Source of the DNA: Tepidibacillus_B infernus
GTDB lineage: Bacteria; Bacillota; Bacilli; Tepidibacillales; Tepidibacillaceae
DNA: 64,000 nucleotides
NCBI RefSeq assembly: GCF_048898065.1
Contig: NZ_JBLWFI010000001.1
Location: forward strand, 434,001-498,000
Reading direction: 5' to 3'
A program made the position numbers and the translations under genes. The stretch's first letter is position 1, and every line of letters starts with the position of its first letter. Below are positions 42,762 to 51,489 of this stretch, in pieces. The notes below the pieces were generated by a model. The model saw only the letters and a list, made by a program, of their open reading frames with translations, ran no database searches and was not told where the DNA came from.

Positions 42762-43985
42762 CTATTCAATCTGTCTCATTTTACTAAACCAAGCATAAAG
42801 AACATTGCAAAAGATAATCACTGCAGCAATTTCAAAAACAAGCTGTGTACTATATTTTGAGGCTAGATATCCAGCCGCTATCATAGAAATAGGTGAAAAG
42901 ACATTAACAAGCACACGACTAGAAGTCATCACTCTTCCGAACAGGTGGTCAGGGATAATTTCTTGGCGATAAGCCATCATGTTGACATTCACGATAATTC
43001 CTATCATCAACAATAGAGTATAGGATACTGTAAAAGTAACTAAAGATTCATTCAACACTAAAATGAAAATGGAAAAGAAAACGCCAATACTCCCAAAACG
43101 TACGATTTTTCCTTTGGTTGCAATTTTTTTTAATGGTTTTAGTAGGAGTGTCGTTATAGAAGCCACGATTCCACTAACCCAAAAAATAATAGAGGTCTCT
43201 TCTGGGCCATAGCCTAGGATTTCTTTACTACCATAGATAAGAAGTGCTTGAACTAAAAAAATTCCCATATTCATAAACGTACTAAAAAGTGCAATAGGAA
43301 AAAGGATTTCATGCTTCGTTAAGTATTGGAATCCTTCCCTTATATCTTCAAGGATCTTATTGACTTTTTTGTTCCCACTGTTTTCGTCATCGTCCTTATT
43401 TAAAAAGCTTAAAACCATTCCAGAAAGGATGAAGGAAATGGCATTGATACCAATTGTCCCTGCCGCCCCAATCCATGCAATCAAGATTCCTGCTAGTGCA
43501 GGGCCAATCAATCTCATCAAGGTATTGATAAAGGTCAAATTAGCATTGGCCTCAACTAGATAACTTTTGGCAACAACCTTAGGAATATATCCCTCTGAAG
43601 CAGAATCAAATAATATTGTAAAGGTTGCTAATAAAAAAGCGGCGAGATAAATATGAATCATCTGAATATTTCCTAAATAGGTGAGCATGGTAATAACACC
43701 AACAATGATTCCACGTACCCAATCAGAAAAGACCATTAAGAGTTTTCTTGATTTCCGATCGACAAAGACGCCGATAAAAGGTGCCAATAAAACTTGGGGT
43801 ATGATTTCCAAAGCAAAAGTAATTGAGCTAGACAAAGCAGAATGGGTTAATTCTAATACAAGCCAAGGTAGGGCAAGCAAATATAACTTATCTCCTAATT
43901 GTGAAATGAACCTTCCCACCATGAGTAATCCAAAAGATCGATTCATCCATTCTTTTTTTACAGGTAACCCTCTCATCAATTCCAT
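42762..43985 (-). CDS. MFS transporter (MFS_3, macrolide-efflux-like)
   Basis: A 12-helix major facilitator protein of 407 aa. The N-terminal NRSFGLLMVGRFISQLGDKL and loop 2-3 motif FVDRKSRKLLMV fit the MefA-like MFS_3 group. These proteins are often annotated as drug or macrolide efflux, but the substrate cannot be inferred. A GAGGAG site lies 8 nt before the ATG at 43985. It is a monocistronic minus-strand gene next to the TnpB element. Confidence 0.88.
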   Translation of the reverse strand: MELMRGLPVKKEWMNRSFGLLMVGRFISQLGDKLYLLALPWLVLELTHSALSSSITFALEIIPQVLLAPFIGVFVDRKSRKLLMVFSDWVRGIIVGVITMLTYLGNIQMIHIYLAAFLLATFTILFDSASEGYIPKVVAKSYLVEANANLTFINTLMRLIGPALAGILIAWIGAAGTIGINAISFILSGMVLSFLNKDDDENSGNKKVNKILEDIREGFQYLTKHEILFPIALFSTFMNMGIFLVQALLIYGSKEILGYGPEETSIIFWVSGIVASITTLLLKPLKKIATKGKIVRFGSIGVFFSIFILVLNESLVTFTVSYTLLLMIGIIVNVNMMAYRQEIIPDHLFGRVMTSSRVLVNVFSPISMIAAGYLASKYSTQLVFEIAAVIIFCNVLYAWFSKMRQIE

Positions 43986-44033
43986 AGCTATTCTCCTCTA
44001 ATCATCTTGAATGACAAAAACATACATATTTAA

Positions 44034-44165
44034 TCATCATTCTCTATTCCTAGGTGAACTACCCGCCACCTACGCTTCGCTTAGAGGTGAGGGCTTCTAA
44101 GGTAATCGCACCTAACGGTACGAAATTTACTTAGCTATCGAGCCTGTTCCATGCTCTATTTATGA
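44034..44165 (-). ncRNA. Probable omega-RNA 3' scaffold and guide of the TnpB element
   Basis: On the minus strand, downstream of tnpB, AGAAGCCCTCACCTCTAAGC, the GAAGCGTAGG segment and TGGCGGGTAGTTCAC form the hairpin and TTCAC end typical of IS605-type right ends. TnpB proteins of this group are known to use an RNA running from the 3' end of tnpB through the element end into flanking DNA. The guide would then begin CTAGGAATAGAGAATG (44053 downward). The 5' limit lies inside tnpB and is not defined here. Confidence 0.6.
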
Positions 44166-45293
44166 TTATACTAACAGTCGCAATCCTTCACGCTTGATAT
44201 TGATAGAAGCGTTCCAATCTCTATCTGCCACAAAACCACAATCACAANNNNNNNNNNNNNNNNNNNNNNNNNNNNNNNNNNNNNNNNNNNNNNNNNNNNN
44301 NNNNNNNNNNNNNNNNNNNNNNNNNNNNNNNNNNNNNNNNNNNNNNNNNNNNNNNNNNNNNNNNNNNNNNNNNNNNNNNNNNNNNNNNNNNNNNCTGTTT
44401 GTGCCAACGATTAGAGCCTTTCTTTCTGCGTGATAGAATACGCTGTTCCTTCGCTAATTTTCCCAAGGCTTGGCGATAGAAACGAGGGTAATTGGCTGTC
44501 TTACCTTCTTCGCTATCGACGAATAAGCCATTCATGGAAAAATCTAATCCAACAACAGCTTGTACTTCTTTTTGTGTAGGTTGATGTTCGTATTCAGTGA
44601 GAATAGAAACATAGTATTTTCCTGTTTTTGTTCGAGAAACCGTACAAGACTTGAGAATATGATGTGACGGGATTTCCCGATGTTGTTTCATTTTTACAAG
44701 TTTCAGTTTCGGTAATTTGATATAGCCATCCAAAAGCATAATGTTTCCGTTGACCACGTTGGTTGTGTAGGACTGTCTCGCCTTGCGGCTTTTGAACTTA
44801 GGAAATTCAACACGACCAGAGAAGAAGTTTTGGTATGCCTTCTGTAAATTCAGTTGAGCGTTTGCCAACGCAAGGCTATCGACTTCTTTGAGCCATGCAA
44901 ACTCCTTTTTGTACTTGGCAGGAGTCGGAAATTTTTGCTTTTTCAAGGCTTCTTTGTCGTCCTTGAACTTCTCATATGTTTCCTTTCGTTCAGCCAACAT
45001 TTTATTGTAAACGAAACGAACGCAACCGAAGGTTTTCGCAAGAAATTGCTCTTGTTCTTGTGTTGGGTACAGACGGAACTTATATGCTTTGTTTGCCATA
45101 TCGAATCACCTCACTTCAATGGGCGCATCACCCGTTGTGAGTAAGCAAAAGCTTCTCAACATCGTGATTCCATTCTACTTATATCATAGCAAAAAAAGAC
45201 AACTTTAGGCTACGCCTAACCGAAATTCATCTCCCACTTTCACTGGTGCTGGCACACCTTCACGTTTAGAAGTGGGAGACTTCTTTCGGAGGG
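44054..45293 (-). mobile_element. IS605/IS1341-type element with tnpB only
   Basis: The right end is the TTCAC hairpin at 44054. The left end lies near 45293, where the minus strand reads CGAAAGAAGTCTCCCACTTC followed by an arm GAAAGTGGGAG. No tnpA (Y1 transposase) is present, so movement would need TnpA in trans. A gap of 147 N (44248-44394) lies inside. The left boundary is approximate. Confidence 0.75.
44166..45099 (-). CDS. tnpB: RNA-guided endonuclease TnpB (interrupted by assembly gap)
   Basis: An RNA-guided nuclease of the IS605/IS1341 family. The N terminus MANKAYKFRLYPTQEQEQFL and the first RuvC aspartate in VVGLDFSMNGLFVDS are present. After the gap the C-terminal part reads CDCGFVADRDWNASINIKRE, giving the last zinc cysteine pair and the final RuvC aspartate, then LRLLV and the stop at 44166-44168. 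The frames on either side of the N run differ, and relatives have roughly 110 residues where 49 codons of N are shown. The true gap is probably longer than 147 bases, and the gene may be intact. Start ATG 45099. Confidence 0.88.
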
Positions 45294-45454
45294 AAGTTAA
45301 AATTCCTGTTGATGATAAAACTTTTAGACATTTCTATATTAAAAATTTTAGTAGAAAAAAGAAGGAAATGATCGAATAATGGAGAATATTATTTAATGGT
45401 AAATTATGCTTTTCTTTTTTAATCATGATTATTATTTAAGAAGGAAGATTATCT

Positions 45455-46093
45455 ATGAATATAAAAGAAGTATCTATGGAATTAGAGAGACAATTTCGTG
45501 CCATCAAAAATGTAACAGGTGCCCATGTAGACTTTGATGAGCAGGGAGAGGTTCATGCGATTGGGGTCTTTAGTGATGGGTTACGTCATCCAAAGGATAT
45601 CAAGCGTGACGTAGAAGAAACCTTTCGCAATGTAGCTGGATATCGCGTTAACCATAATAAGATTAGTATCGTAGAACAGCAATTTGTAGAAAATCCGATA
45701 GAGGGTAATCGCATTCGTTTTTTGACCGCTTACCAGGTTCAAAAGACAAATGGTCTTATCGAAGGAACGGTTCAATTAGAATATAACGATCAAATTATAG
45801 TTGAGAATGTTACTGCCCATTATTTTGAGATGGAGTTAGAATATATTATCGCAAATGCAGCTGCCTCTGCGTTGATGAGGGTGGCGACGGATTATAGTAT
45901 ACGGATTGATCAGGTTCGTGAAGTTGCTATGGGTCAAGTCGATGTCATTGTTGTCACACTTACTGTGATTCATCGACCATCTGGAGCAGGGAATCTATTT
46001 GTAGGTTCTGTCGTCAAAACTAAAGATTTATTATCTTCGGTTGCTAAGGCAACCTTAGATGCATTAAATCGAAGAATCTACCACATGATTTAG
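45455..46093 (+). CDS. Conserved-looking protein of unknown function
   Basis: I do not recognise this 212-aa soluble protein. It appears to have two alpha/beta parts. Residues 1-75 (MNIKEVSMELERQFRAIKNV, then GEVHAIGVFSDGLRHPKDIK) look like a BON/ferredoxin-like fold. The second part has repeated strands around a helix (EYIIANAAASALMRVATDYS) and ends with GAGNLFVGSVVKTKDLLSSV plus LDALNRRIYHM. No signal peptide or membrane helix is seen. An AGAAGGAAG site lies before ATG 45455. A 26-residue peptide gene and an HD-GYP membrane protein follow on the same strand, suggesting a shared process. Confidence 0.75.
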   Translation: MNIKEVSMELERQFRAIKNVTGAHVDFDEQGEVHAIGVFSDGLRHPKDIKRDVEETFRNVAGYRVNHNKISIVEQQFVENPIEGNRIRFLTAYQVQKTNGLIEGTVQLEYNDQIIVENVTAHYFEMELEYIIANAAASALMRVATDYSIRIDQVREVAMGQVDVIVVTLTVIHRPSGAGNLFVGSVVKTKDLLSSVAKATLDALNRRIYHMI

Positions 46094-46189
46094 TTTTTCA
46101 GTTTGCATAGCATAACAAGAGCAGAGCAGAACAACGAGATGAGCCGAACTTGAAATGGGAAAAAATCTATTTTAAGGGAGGTCATCGCC

Positions 46190-46270
46190 ATGTTAAAAGT
46201 GATCAAAAAGATCGTTAAATCCAACAATGATACAAAAGTTTCTGTTGGAGATCGTTTGGGTTGGGCTTAA
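46190..46270 (+). CDS. 26-residue peptide gene
   Basis: A short open frame with an unusually good ribosome binding site (AAGGGAGGT, 7 nt before ATG 46190). It encodes a basic N-terminal half (MLKVIKKIVKSNN) and a C-terminal DTKVSVGDRLGWA. It lies 96 bp after the 212-aa protein and 52 bp before the HD-GYP gene. It could be a leader peptide, a membrane-active or signalling peptide, or a regulator of the HD-GYP protein. No known family is recognised. Translation is inferred from the ribosome binding site only. Confidence 0.55.
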   Translation: MLKVIKKIVKSNNDTKVSVGDRLGWA

Positions 46271-46322
46271 TTTTTTAAATTATTATGTTATGCTATGCAT
46301 TTCTATAAATTGAGGTGTTTTT

Positions 46323-47603
46323 ATGAGATTAAACTTAAAAATATATTTAACAGGTATTTATAGCTTGTTTCTTATTTTGTTACTTATTACATGGAATGGT
46401 TTAAATATTAAACAAATCATTGAAATGATAGGTTTTGTTATTTTAATGGTTTTATTTAATTCTGAAATTGTTAGAGATTTGCAAAGCAATCTTTATTTTT
46501 TAATTGTTTTACCATTTGTCACGCCTGTAATGGTTTTTTTGGATCCTTTTTATGCAATGGTTTTTATTTCCGTTTCGGCAATGGCTATTTATCATAAACA
46601 AGTATGGTATAAAAAATTATTTAATGTTACGATGTACGGAATATCAATTGCAATTCCTACGTTAATTTTCCATTCCATATATCCAGATGCTAATAGCAAT
46701 CAAACTATTTTTACTTTTGGATTTTTCCTAACAATATTACTGCTTTCCTATCTTAATACTTTATTAAATAATATTTTTATCTTTATTGTTGTGTCCTTAG
46801 AAAAAGGGAAATTTGATATAAATGGCTTTATTAGCCTTATATCATCCACAAAATCTGCACTATTAACAGTTTTTATTGGTCTAATCAATGTCGTTTTATT
46901 TTATTATACAAATCTCGTAGGCGTCGCTATTTTTACCTTTCTCGTCTATTTTATCAAACCTGCCTTACAGTACAGAGAGGTCTTTGATAACGAGCTTTCT
47001 ACCTATACTAATTTTGTATTACATGTACTTAAACAGATGGATCCGATTACCCACACCCATTCAGAACGTGTAAAATTCTGGACAGTATTATTAGCGACCA
47101 AAATGGAGTTACCTCAATCAGAGATACGTCAGCTTTCTCAGGCTGCATCTTGGCATGATATTGGTAAAATTGAAGTTCCTATAGAAATTATAGATAAACC
47201 ATGGAAATTGACACAGGAGGAATATGAAATTATTAAGAGTCATCCAGAAAGAGGATATCAATTAGTGAAAGATATGCACTTTTTTAAAAAGTTCTTACCT
47301 GTCATCCGCCACCATCATGAAAAATATGATGGGACAGGCTATCCTTTGGGATTAAAAGGAGAACAGATTCCGTTGCATGCTAGAATCATGGCAATCACGG
47401 ATGCCTTTGATGCGATGACAGCTGATCGATCCTATCGTATGGGTATGTCGATGAAAGATGCGGTTGATGAATTGCTTCGATATTCTGGAACCCAATTTGA
47501 TGCCAAAATCGTTAGTATTTTTGTAGAGGCGTTACAAGACGAATACGGTGAAAACTATGAGAAATTTGACAAAAAAATCTTGATGAACCTGAACGTCTCA
47601 TGA
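46323..47603 (+). CDS. Membrane-bound HD-GYP domain phosphohydrolase
   Basis: A 426-aa protein with about seven to eight N-terminal membrane helices (residues 1-215, for example FLILLLITWNGLNI and LTVFIGLINVVLFYYTNLVG). A C-terminal HD-GYP domain follows. Its motifs are HTHSERVKFW (near 243), WHDIGKIEVP (near 274), the HPERGYQLV stretch and HHHEKYDGTGYPLGLKGEQI (near 330). HD-GYP proteins usually degrade cyclic di-GMP or related dinucleotides. The membrane part has no named sensor domain that I recognise. A GAGGTG site precedes ATG 46323. The stop codon lies in the terminator loop. Confidence 0.9.
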   Translation: MRLNLKIYLTGIYSLFLILLLITWNGLNIKQIIEMIGFVILMVLFNSEIVRDLQSNLYFLIVLPFVTPVMVFLDPFYAMVFISVSAMAIYHKQVWYKKLFNVTMYGISIAIPTLIFHSIYPDANSNQTIFTFGFFLTILLLSYLNTLLNNIFIFIVVSLEKGKFDINGFISLISSTKSALLTVFIGLINVVLFYYTNLVGVAIFTFLVYFIKPALQYREVFDNELSTYTNFVLHVLKQMDPITHTHSERVKFWTVLLATKMELPQSEIRQLSQAASWHDIGKIEVPIEIIDKPWKLTQEEYEIIKSHPERGYQLVKDMHFFKKFLPVIRHHHEKYDGTGYPLGLKGEQIPLHARIMAITDAFDAMTADRSYRMGMSMKDAVDELLRYSGTQFDAKIVSIFVEALQDEYGENYEKFDKKILMNLNVS

Positions 47604-47618
47604 CAGGCGTTCTTTTTT
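47591..47618 (+). terminator. Terminator overlapping the HD-GYP stop
   Basis: GAACGTCT and AGGCGTTC pair with one G-U, followed by six T residues. The stop codon is in the loop. Confidence 0.75.
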
Positions 47619-47676
47619 ATTTTATAAACTTTTGTGGTAAAATATGCATAATATAAAGAATAAGGGAGCTGTAAAA

Positions 47677-48012
47677 ATGAACGATTGTATTTTTTGTAAA
47701 ATTGTAGATGGTCAAATTCCAGCAAACAAAGTATATGAAGATGAGAACTTTGTCGCATTCCATGATATTCATCCAAAGGCAAAGGTTCATGTGTTGGTGA
47801 TTCCCAAAAAACACATTCCAACATTTATGGATGTTCAGGAGGAGGATCTTCCTTTAATTGGCCAATTGCACCAGACCATTCAAAAAATAGCGAATCAACT
47901 TGGAATTGCAGAGAGCGGTTTTCGATTGGTAAATAATTGTAGAGATCATGGAGGCCAAGAGGTGTTCCATATTCATTATCATGTTTTGGGTGGAGAGAAA
48001 TTGCCTGTCTGA
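47677..48012 (+). CDS. HIT family hydrolase
   Basis: A 111-aa histidine-triad nucleotide hydrolase (HinT-like). It begins MNDCIFCKIVDGQIPANKVY, has the DIHPKAKVHVLVIPKKH strand-loop and ends with the catalytic HIT motif VFHIHYHVLGG. These enzymes hydrolyse AMP-linked amides. ATG 47677 is chosen because AAGGGAG precedes it; an upstream in-frame ATG at 47644 has no ribosome binding site. Confidence 0.95.
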   Translation: MNDCIFCKIVDGQIPANKVYEDENFVAFHDIHPKAKVHVLVIPKKHIPTFMDVQEEDLPLIGQLHQTIQKIANQLGIAESGFRLVNNCRDHGGQEVFHIHYHVLGGEKLPV

Positions 48013-48022
48013 TGATGAAAGG

Positions 48023-48052
48023 TTGACACTACTAAATTTACTATAATATAAT
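48023..48052 (+). promoter_or_regulatory. Sigma-A promoter of rpsU-yqeY
   Basis: Perfect TTGACA at 48023-48028 and perfect TATAAT at 48047-48052 with 18-bp spacing, about 65 bp before rpsU. Confidence 0.75.
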
Positions 48053-48117
48053 TAAATTTGTTAGACTTTGCGAAAACAAGGTCTGTTGCATGGTAATTGT
48101 GGAGGGAGGGAAAGTGA

Positions 48118-48291
48118 ATGTCAGAAATTCGCGTTAGAAAAAACGAATCATTAGATAGTGCTCTTCGTCGTTTTAAACGTACAATTTCAAAAGATGGCGT
48201 ATTGGCAGAAGTTAAAAAACGTAAACACTATGAAAAGCCAAGCGTAAAGCGTAAGAAAAAGTCTGAGGCTGCGCGCAAACGTAAGTATTAA
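48118..48291 (+). CDS. rpsU: 30S ribosomal protein S21
   Basis: A 57-aa basic ribosomal protein near the anti-Shine-Dalgarno of 16S rRNA. It reads MSEIRVRKNESLDSALRRFK and has the basic tail KRKKSEAARKRKY. GGAGGGAGGG lies upstream of ATG 48118. It is followed 17 bp later by yqeY, the conserved Bacillus pair. Confidence 0.97.
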   Translation: MSEIRVRKNESLDSALRRFKRTISKDGVLAEVKKRKHYEKPSVKRKKKSEAARKRKY

Positions 48292-48308
48292 GGAGGGCTA
48301 ATCATAAC

Positions 48309-48752
48309 ATGTCGTTAATGGATCGTATAAGTGAAGATATGAAACAAGCGATGAAGAACAAAGATAAATTAAAACTATCTGTCATCCGTATGATTCGTTC
48401 TGCTATCAAGTATACCGAAATTGAAAAGCAAACAACGCTATCTGATGAACAAATACTTGACGTTCTGACTCGTGAAGTAAAGCAAAGACGCGATTCCCTC
48501 CAAGAGTTTGAAAAAGCAGGTCGACAAGATCTGGTTGAAAATGTGCAAGCAGAACTTGAAATTCTAAAACAATATCTTCCTCAACAGCTATCTGAACAAG
48601 AACTTCGAAACATCATCCAAAGTGTAATCGAAGAAATTGGAGCAAAAGGGAAATCAGATATGGGAAAAGTAATGAGTGCAGTGATGCCTAAAGTAAAAGG
48701 TCGTGCTGATGGGAAACTCATTAATCAGCTTGTACAGGAATATTTATCATAA
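48309..48752 (+). CDS. yqeY: GatB/YqeY domain protein
   Basis: A 147-aa protein of the YqeY family, homologous to the tail domain of amidotransferase GatB. It reads MSLMDRISEDMKQAMKNKDK, has an RDSLQEFEKAGRQDLVENVQ segment and ends with GKSDMGKVMSAVMPKVKGRA. It probably binds tRNA; its role is not settled. It is co-transcribed with rpsU, with an AGGAGG site just after the rpsU stop. Confidence 0.95.
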   Translation: MSLMDRISEDMKQAMKNKDKLKLSVIRMIRSAIKYTEIEKQTTLSDEQILDVLTREVKQRRDSLQEFEKAGRQDLVENVQAELEILKQYLPQQLSEQELRNIIQSVIEEIGAKGKSDMGKVMSAVMPKVKGRADGKLINQLVQEYLS

Positions 48753-48767
48753 AGAATAGAAAAAATG

Positions 48768-48794
48768 ACGACTAGAACTCTCTAGTCGTTTTTT
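48768..48794 (+). terminator. rpsU-yqeY terminator
   Basis: ACGACTAGA (48768-48776) and TCTAGTCGT (48781-48789) form a perfect 9-bp stem with an ACTC loop and a T run. Confidence 0.9.
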
Positions 48795-48874
48795 ATTTCC
48801 CTTATTTTGTTGGGAAAGTGAAACCTAATTGAAAACCAAACGTATGTAAATTCATCAAGGAAAGGGGGATGTTT

Positions 48875-50197
48875 TTGAAACGAAACTTAAGTCTTTTTTT
48901 ATCTATTATTTTTTTAGCTACTGTTTTAACATTTATTCCTAAATCATCAATCATTTCTGCAGAAGAAAAACAACTCGTTTATGTCATTCCTGTTGAGCAA
49001 GGGATTGAAAGAGGATTAGAGCGTTTTTTAGAACGTGCCTTTTCTGAAGCAGAAAATGCTTTTGCAGATGCCATTATTTTAGAAATCAATACATTAGGCG
49101 GAAGTGTGGATGCGGCGATAGGAATAGGTAAATTGATTCAAAAAGAACAGATCCCTGTATATGCTTATATTAAAGGAGAAGCCATTTCAGCGGGCTCTTA
49201 TATATCTTTAAATGCCGACAAAATTTATATGGAACCTAATAGCCATATTGGTGCTGCAGCAGTGAGAACCATTTCCGGGCAACAAGTAGACCCTAAGATC
49301 ACTTCTTGGTGGGCTAGTCATATGATTGATGCAGCTAAACAGAATAATAAAAATGAAGAAATTGCAAGGGGAATGGTAGATCCTGCTGTTGAGATCCCAG
49401 GTCTGTCTAAAAAAGGCCAATTGATCACATTAGATTCAGACCTAGCACTAAAATATGGAATTGCCGACGGGATCGTTCAAAGTCGAAAACAGCTTTTAAA
49501 TACCATTGGTTTGGGGTCGGCAGATACTTATGAGGTTGGTTTAACACCTGCTGAAAGATTAGCTCGGTTTTCTACGAACCCCTATGTGATCCCTATTTTA
49601 TTGATCATTGGATTAGCAGGGATTTTAATTGAACTATTCATTCCTGGATTTGGTATCGCTGGGTTAATCGGAATATCCGCATTTAGCCTCTACTTTTTTG
49701 GGCATTATTTTGCTGGTTTTGCTGGCTGGGAAGATATCATTTTCTTTATCGTTGGATTTATTTTAATGGTGGTTGAGCTATTTGTTCCAGGCTTTGGCAT
49801 TTTTGGCGCGCTAGGCGTGATTTCTCTTTTTGCAGGCATTATTTTTGCTGCTTATGAGACTTCTTATGGTTTAATAAGCTTAGTTATAGCTGTTGTAGTT
49901 AATTCCATCCTCTTCTTTATTCTATTTAAATACTTTAAACACCGAGGATTATGGAATCGATTTATTTTAAAAGATGAACAGAAAAAAGAAGGAGGTTATA
50001 TTTCTCATACAAAGGATAAAACAATAGTTGGTCATAAAGGAAGAACATTAACTAAATTAAGGCCATCTGGGGTAGCATTGATTGATAATAAAAGATATGA
50101 TGTGGTTAGTGAAGGGGTTTGGATTGAAGCGAACCAAGAGATTGAAGTGATTTTTGTTGAAGGAACTAGAATCATTGTTAGAGAAGTAAAAAAATAG
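48875..50197 (+). CDS. NfeD family membrane serine protease (YqeZ-like)
   Basis: A membrane-bound ClpP-class protease with an NfeD domain. A signal-like N terminus (LSLFLSIIFLATVLTFIP) is followed by the Ser-Lys protease domain. There EINTLGGSVDAAIGI and AISAGSYISLNADKIYMEP carry the catalytic serine region. Four to five membrane helices and a C-terminal NfeD OB fold (GHKGRTLTKLRPSGVALIDN) complete it. The length is about 440 aa. TTG 48875 is preferred, as AAAGGGGG ends 6 nt before it; the ATG at 48869 touches that site. It is paired with floA downstream, as is usual for NfeD proteases. Confidence 0.93.
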   Translation: MKRNLSLFLSIIFLATVLTFIPKSSIISAEEKQLVYVIPVEQGIERGLERFLERAFSEAENAFADAIILEINTLGGSVDAAIGIGKLIQKEQIPVYAYIKGEAISAGSYISLNADKIYMEPNSHIGAAAVRTISGQQVDPKITSWWASHMIDAAKQNNKNEEIARGMVDPAVEIPGLSKKGQLITLDSDLALKYGIADGIVQSRKQLLNTIGLGSADTYEVGLTPAERLARFSTNPYVIPILLIIGLAGILIELFIPGFGIAGLIGISAFSLYFFGHYFAGFAGWEDIIFFIVGFILMVVELFVPGFGIFGALGVISLFAGIIFAAYETSYGLISLVIAVVVNSILFFILFKYFKHRGLWNRFILKDEQKKEGGYISHTKDKTIVGHKGRTLTKLRPSGVALIDNKRYDVVSEGVWIEANQEIEVIFVEGTRIIVREVKK

Positions 50198-50215
50198 TTT
50201 TAGGAGGTTTGTCGA

Positions 50216-51214
50216 ATGGGTTTTGGTCCAGAAATTACATTACTCGTATTTGTTGCCTTTGGGATTATTATCTTATCTGTATTTTTCACCTTTGTTCCAG
50301 TGATGTTATGGATTTCTGCTCTAGCTTCAGGGGTTCATGTAGGAATCTTTACACTAGTAGGAATGAGACTGCGTAGAGTAATTCCCTCAAGAATTGTAAA
50401 TCCCCTCATTAAGGCGAGAAAAGCAGGGCTAGTGTTAGGAACAAATCAATTAGAAGGACATTATCTTGCTGGGGGAAACGTGGATAGGGTCGTAAATGCT
50501 TTAATTGCTGCTGAAAGAGCAGATATAAGTTTAAGCTTTGAACGAGCAGCGGCCATTGATTTGGCTGGTAGGGATGTATTAGAGGCTGTTCAGATGAGTG
50601 TTAACCCTAAAGTGATCGAAACACCAATTGTGGCAGCTATGGCTAAAGATGGAATTGAAGTAAAAGCAAAAGCGAAAGTAACAGTTCGGGCAAATATTGA
50701 TCGCTTAGTGGGTGGAGCTGGTGAAGAAACCATTATCGCTAGAGTTGGCGAAGGAATCGTCACAACAATTGGTTCCTCTGAAACTCATAAACACGTCTTA
50801 GAAAATCCAGATGCAATCTCTCATACAGTTCTTCAAAAAGGACTTGATGCTGGAACAGCTTTTGAAATCCTATCCATCGATATCGCTGACGTGGATGTAG
50901 GCAAAAATATCGGTGCTCAATTACAAACAGACCAAGCTGAAGCAGATAAACGTATCGCACAAGCCAAAGCAGAGGAAAGACGGGCGATGGCAGTTGCTTC
51001 AGAACAAGAAATGAAGGCAAAGGTACAAGAAATGAAGGCAAAAGTAGTTGAAGCTGAAGCACAAGTTCCATTAGCCATGGCAGAAGCCTTACGCAATGGC
51101 AAACTTGGTGTAATGGACTATATGAATATGCAGAATATTAACGCAGATACTGAGATGAGGGAAGCATTTAGTAAGTTAAATGACCCAAATCAAACGCCTC
51201 CCAGTGGGAAATAG
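50216..51214 (+). CDS. floA: Flotillin-like protein FloA
   Basis: A membrane-microdomain scaffold (YqfA family), 332 aa. A short N-terminal hydrophobic hairpin (ITLLVFVAFGIIILSVFFTF) anchors it. Next is the PHB/SPFH-like domain (ADISLSFERAAAIDLAGRDV, KAKVTVRANIDRLVGGAGEE). A C-terminal Ala/Glu/Lys-rich coiled coil (QAKAEERRAMAVASEQEMKA) follows. An AGGAGG site precedes ATG 50216. Its partner nfeD is 18 bp upstream. Confidence 0.96.
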   Translation: MGFGPEITLLVFVAFGIIILSVFFTFVPVMLWISALASGVHVGIFTLVGMRLRRVIPSRIVNPLIKARKAGLVLGTNQLEGHYLAGGNVDRVVNALIAAERADISLSFERAAAIDLAGRDVLEAVQMSVNPKVIETPIVAAMAKDGIEVKAKAKVTVRANIDRLVGGAGEETIIARVGEGIVTTIGSSETHKHVLENPDAISHTVLQKGLDAGTAFEILSIDIADVDVGKNIGAQLQTDQAEADKRIAQAKAEERRAMAVASEQEMKAKVQEMKAKVVEAEAQVPLAMAEALRNGKLGVMDYMNMQNINADTEMREAFSKLNDPNQTPPSGK

Positions 51215-51223
51215 GTGATCAAA

Positions 51224-51436
51224 ATGGATCAATTTGTGAAGGACAAAATGTTGAAGAAGCAATGGACTGAGAGGGAAATTGAAAAAGAAATTGAAAGTGA
51301 AAAAGAAAATTTAAAGAAGACTACTGAATACCCAACCTATACTCATCCTGTTATTCAAGGAATCATTTGGTCAGAAATATTGAACCCACCACGGGCAATT
51401 AGACCCTATTCACCCCTACACCGTACAAGATCATAG
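51224..51436 (+). CDS. Small hypothetical protein downstream of floA (YqfB position)
   Basis: A 70-aa protein not recognised as a named family. The first half is a charged helix (KQWTEREIEKEIESEKENLK). The C-terminal half is proline- and arginine-rich (THPVIQGIIWSEILNPPRAI, RPYSPLHRTRS). It follows floA with a 9-bp gap; ATG 51224 fits the AGGTGAT at 51213-51219, while a GTG at 51215 would overlap the site. It occupies the place of yqfB in Bacillus, but I cannot show homology. A terminator follows. Confidence 0.6.
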   Translation: MDQFVKDKMLKKQWTEREIEKEIESEKENLKKTTEYPTYTHPVIQGIIWSEILNPPRAIRPYSPLHRTRS

Positions 51437-51448
51437 ATTGAATTTAAG

Positions 51449-51477
51449 AAGCTGTTGAGAAATCAACAGCTTTTTTA
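51449..51477 (+). terminator. Terminator of the nfeD-floA operon
   Basis: AAGCTGTTGA and TCAACAGCTT form a 10-bp perfect stem with a GAAA tetraloop and a TTTT run. Confidence 0.9.
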
Positions 51478-51489
51478 AATATTATAAAA

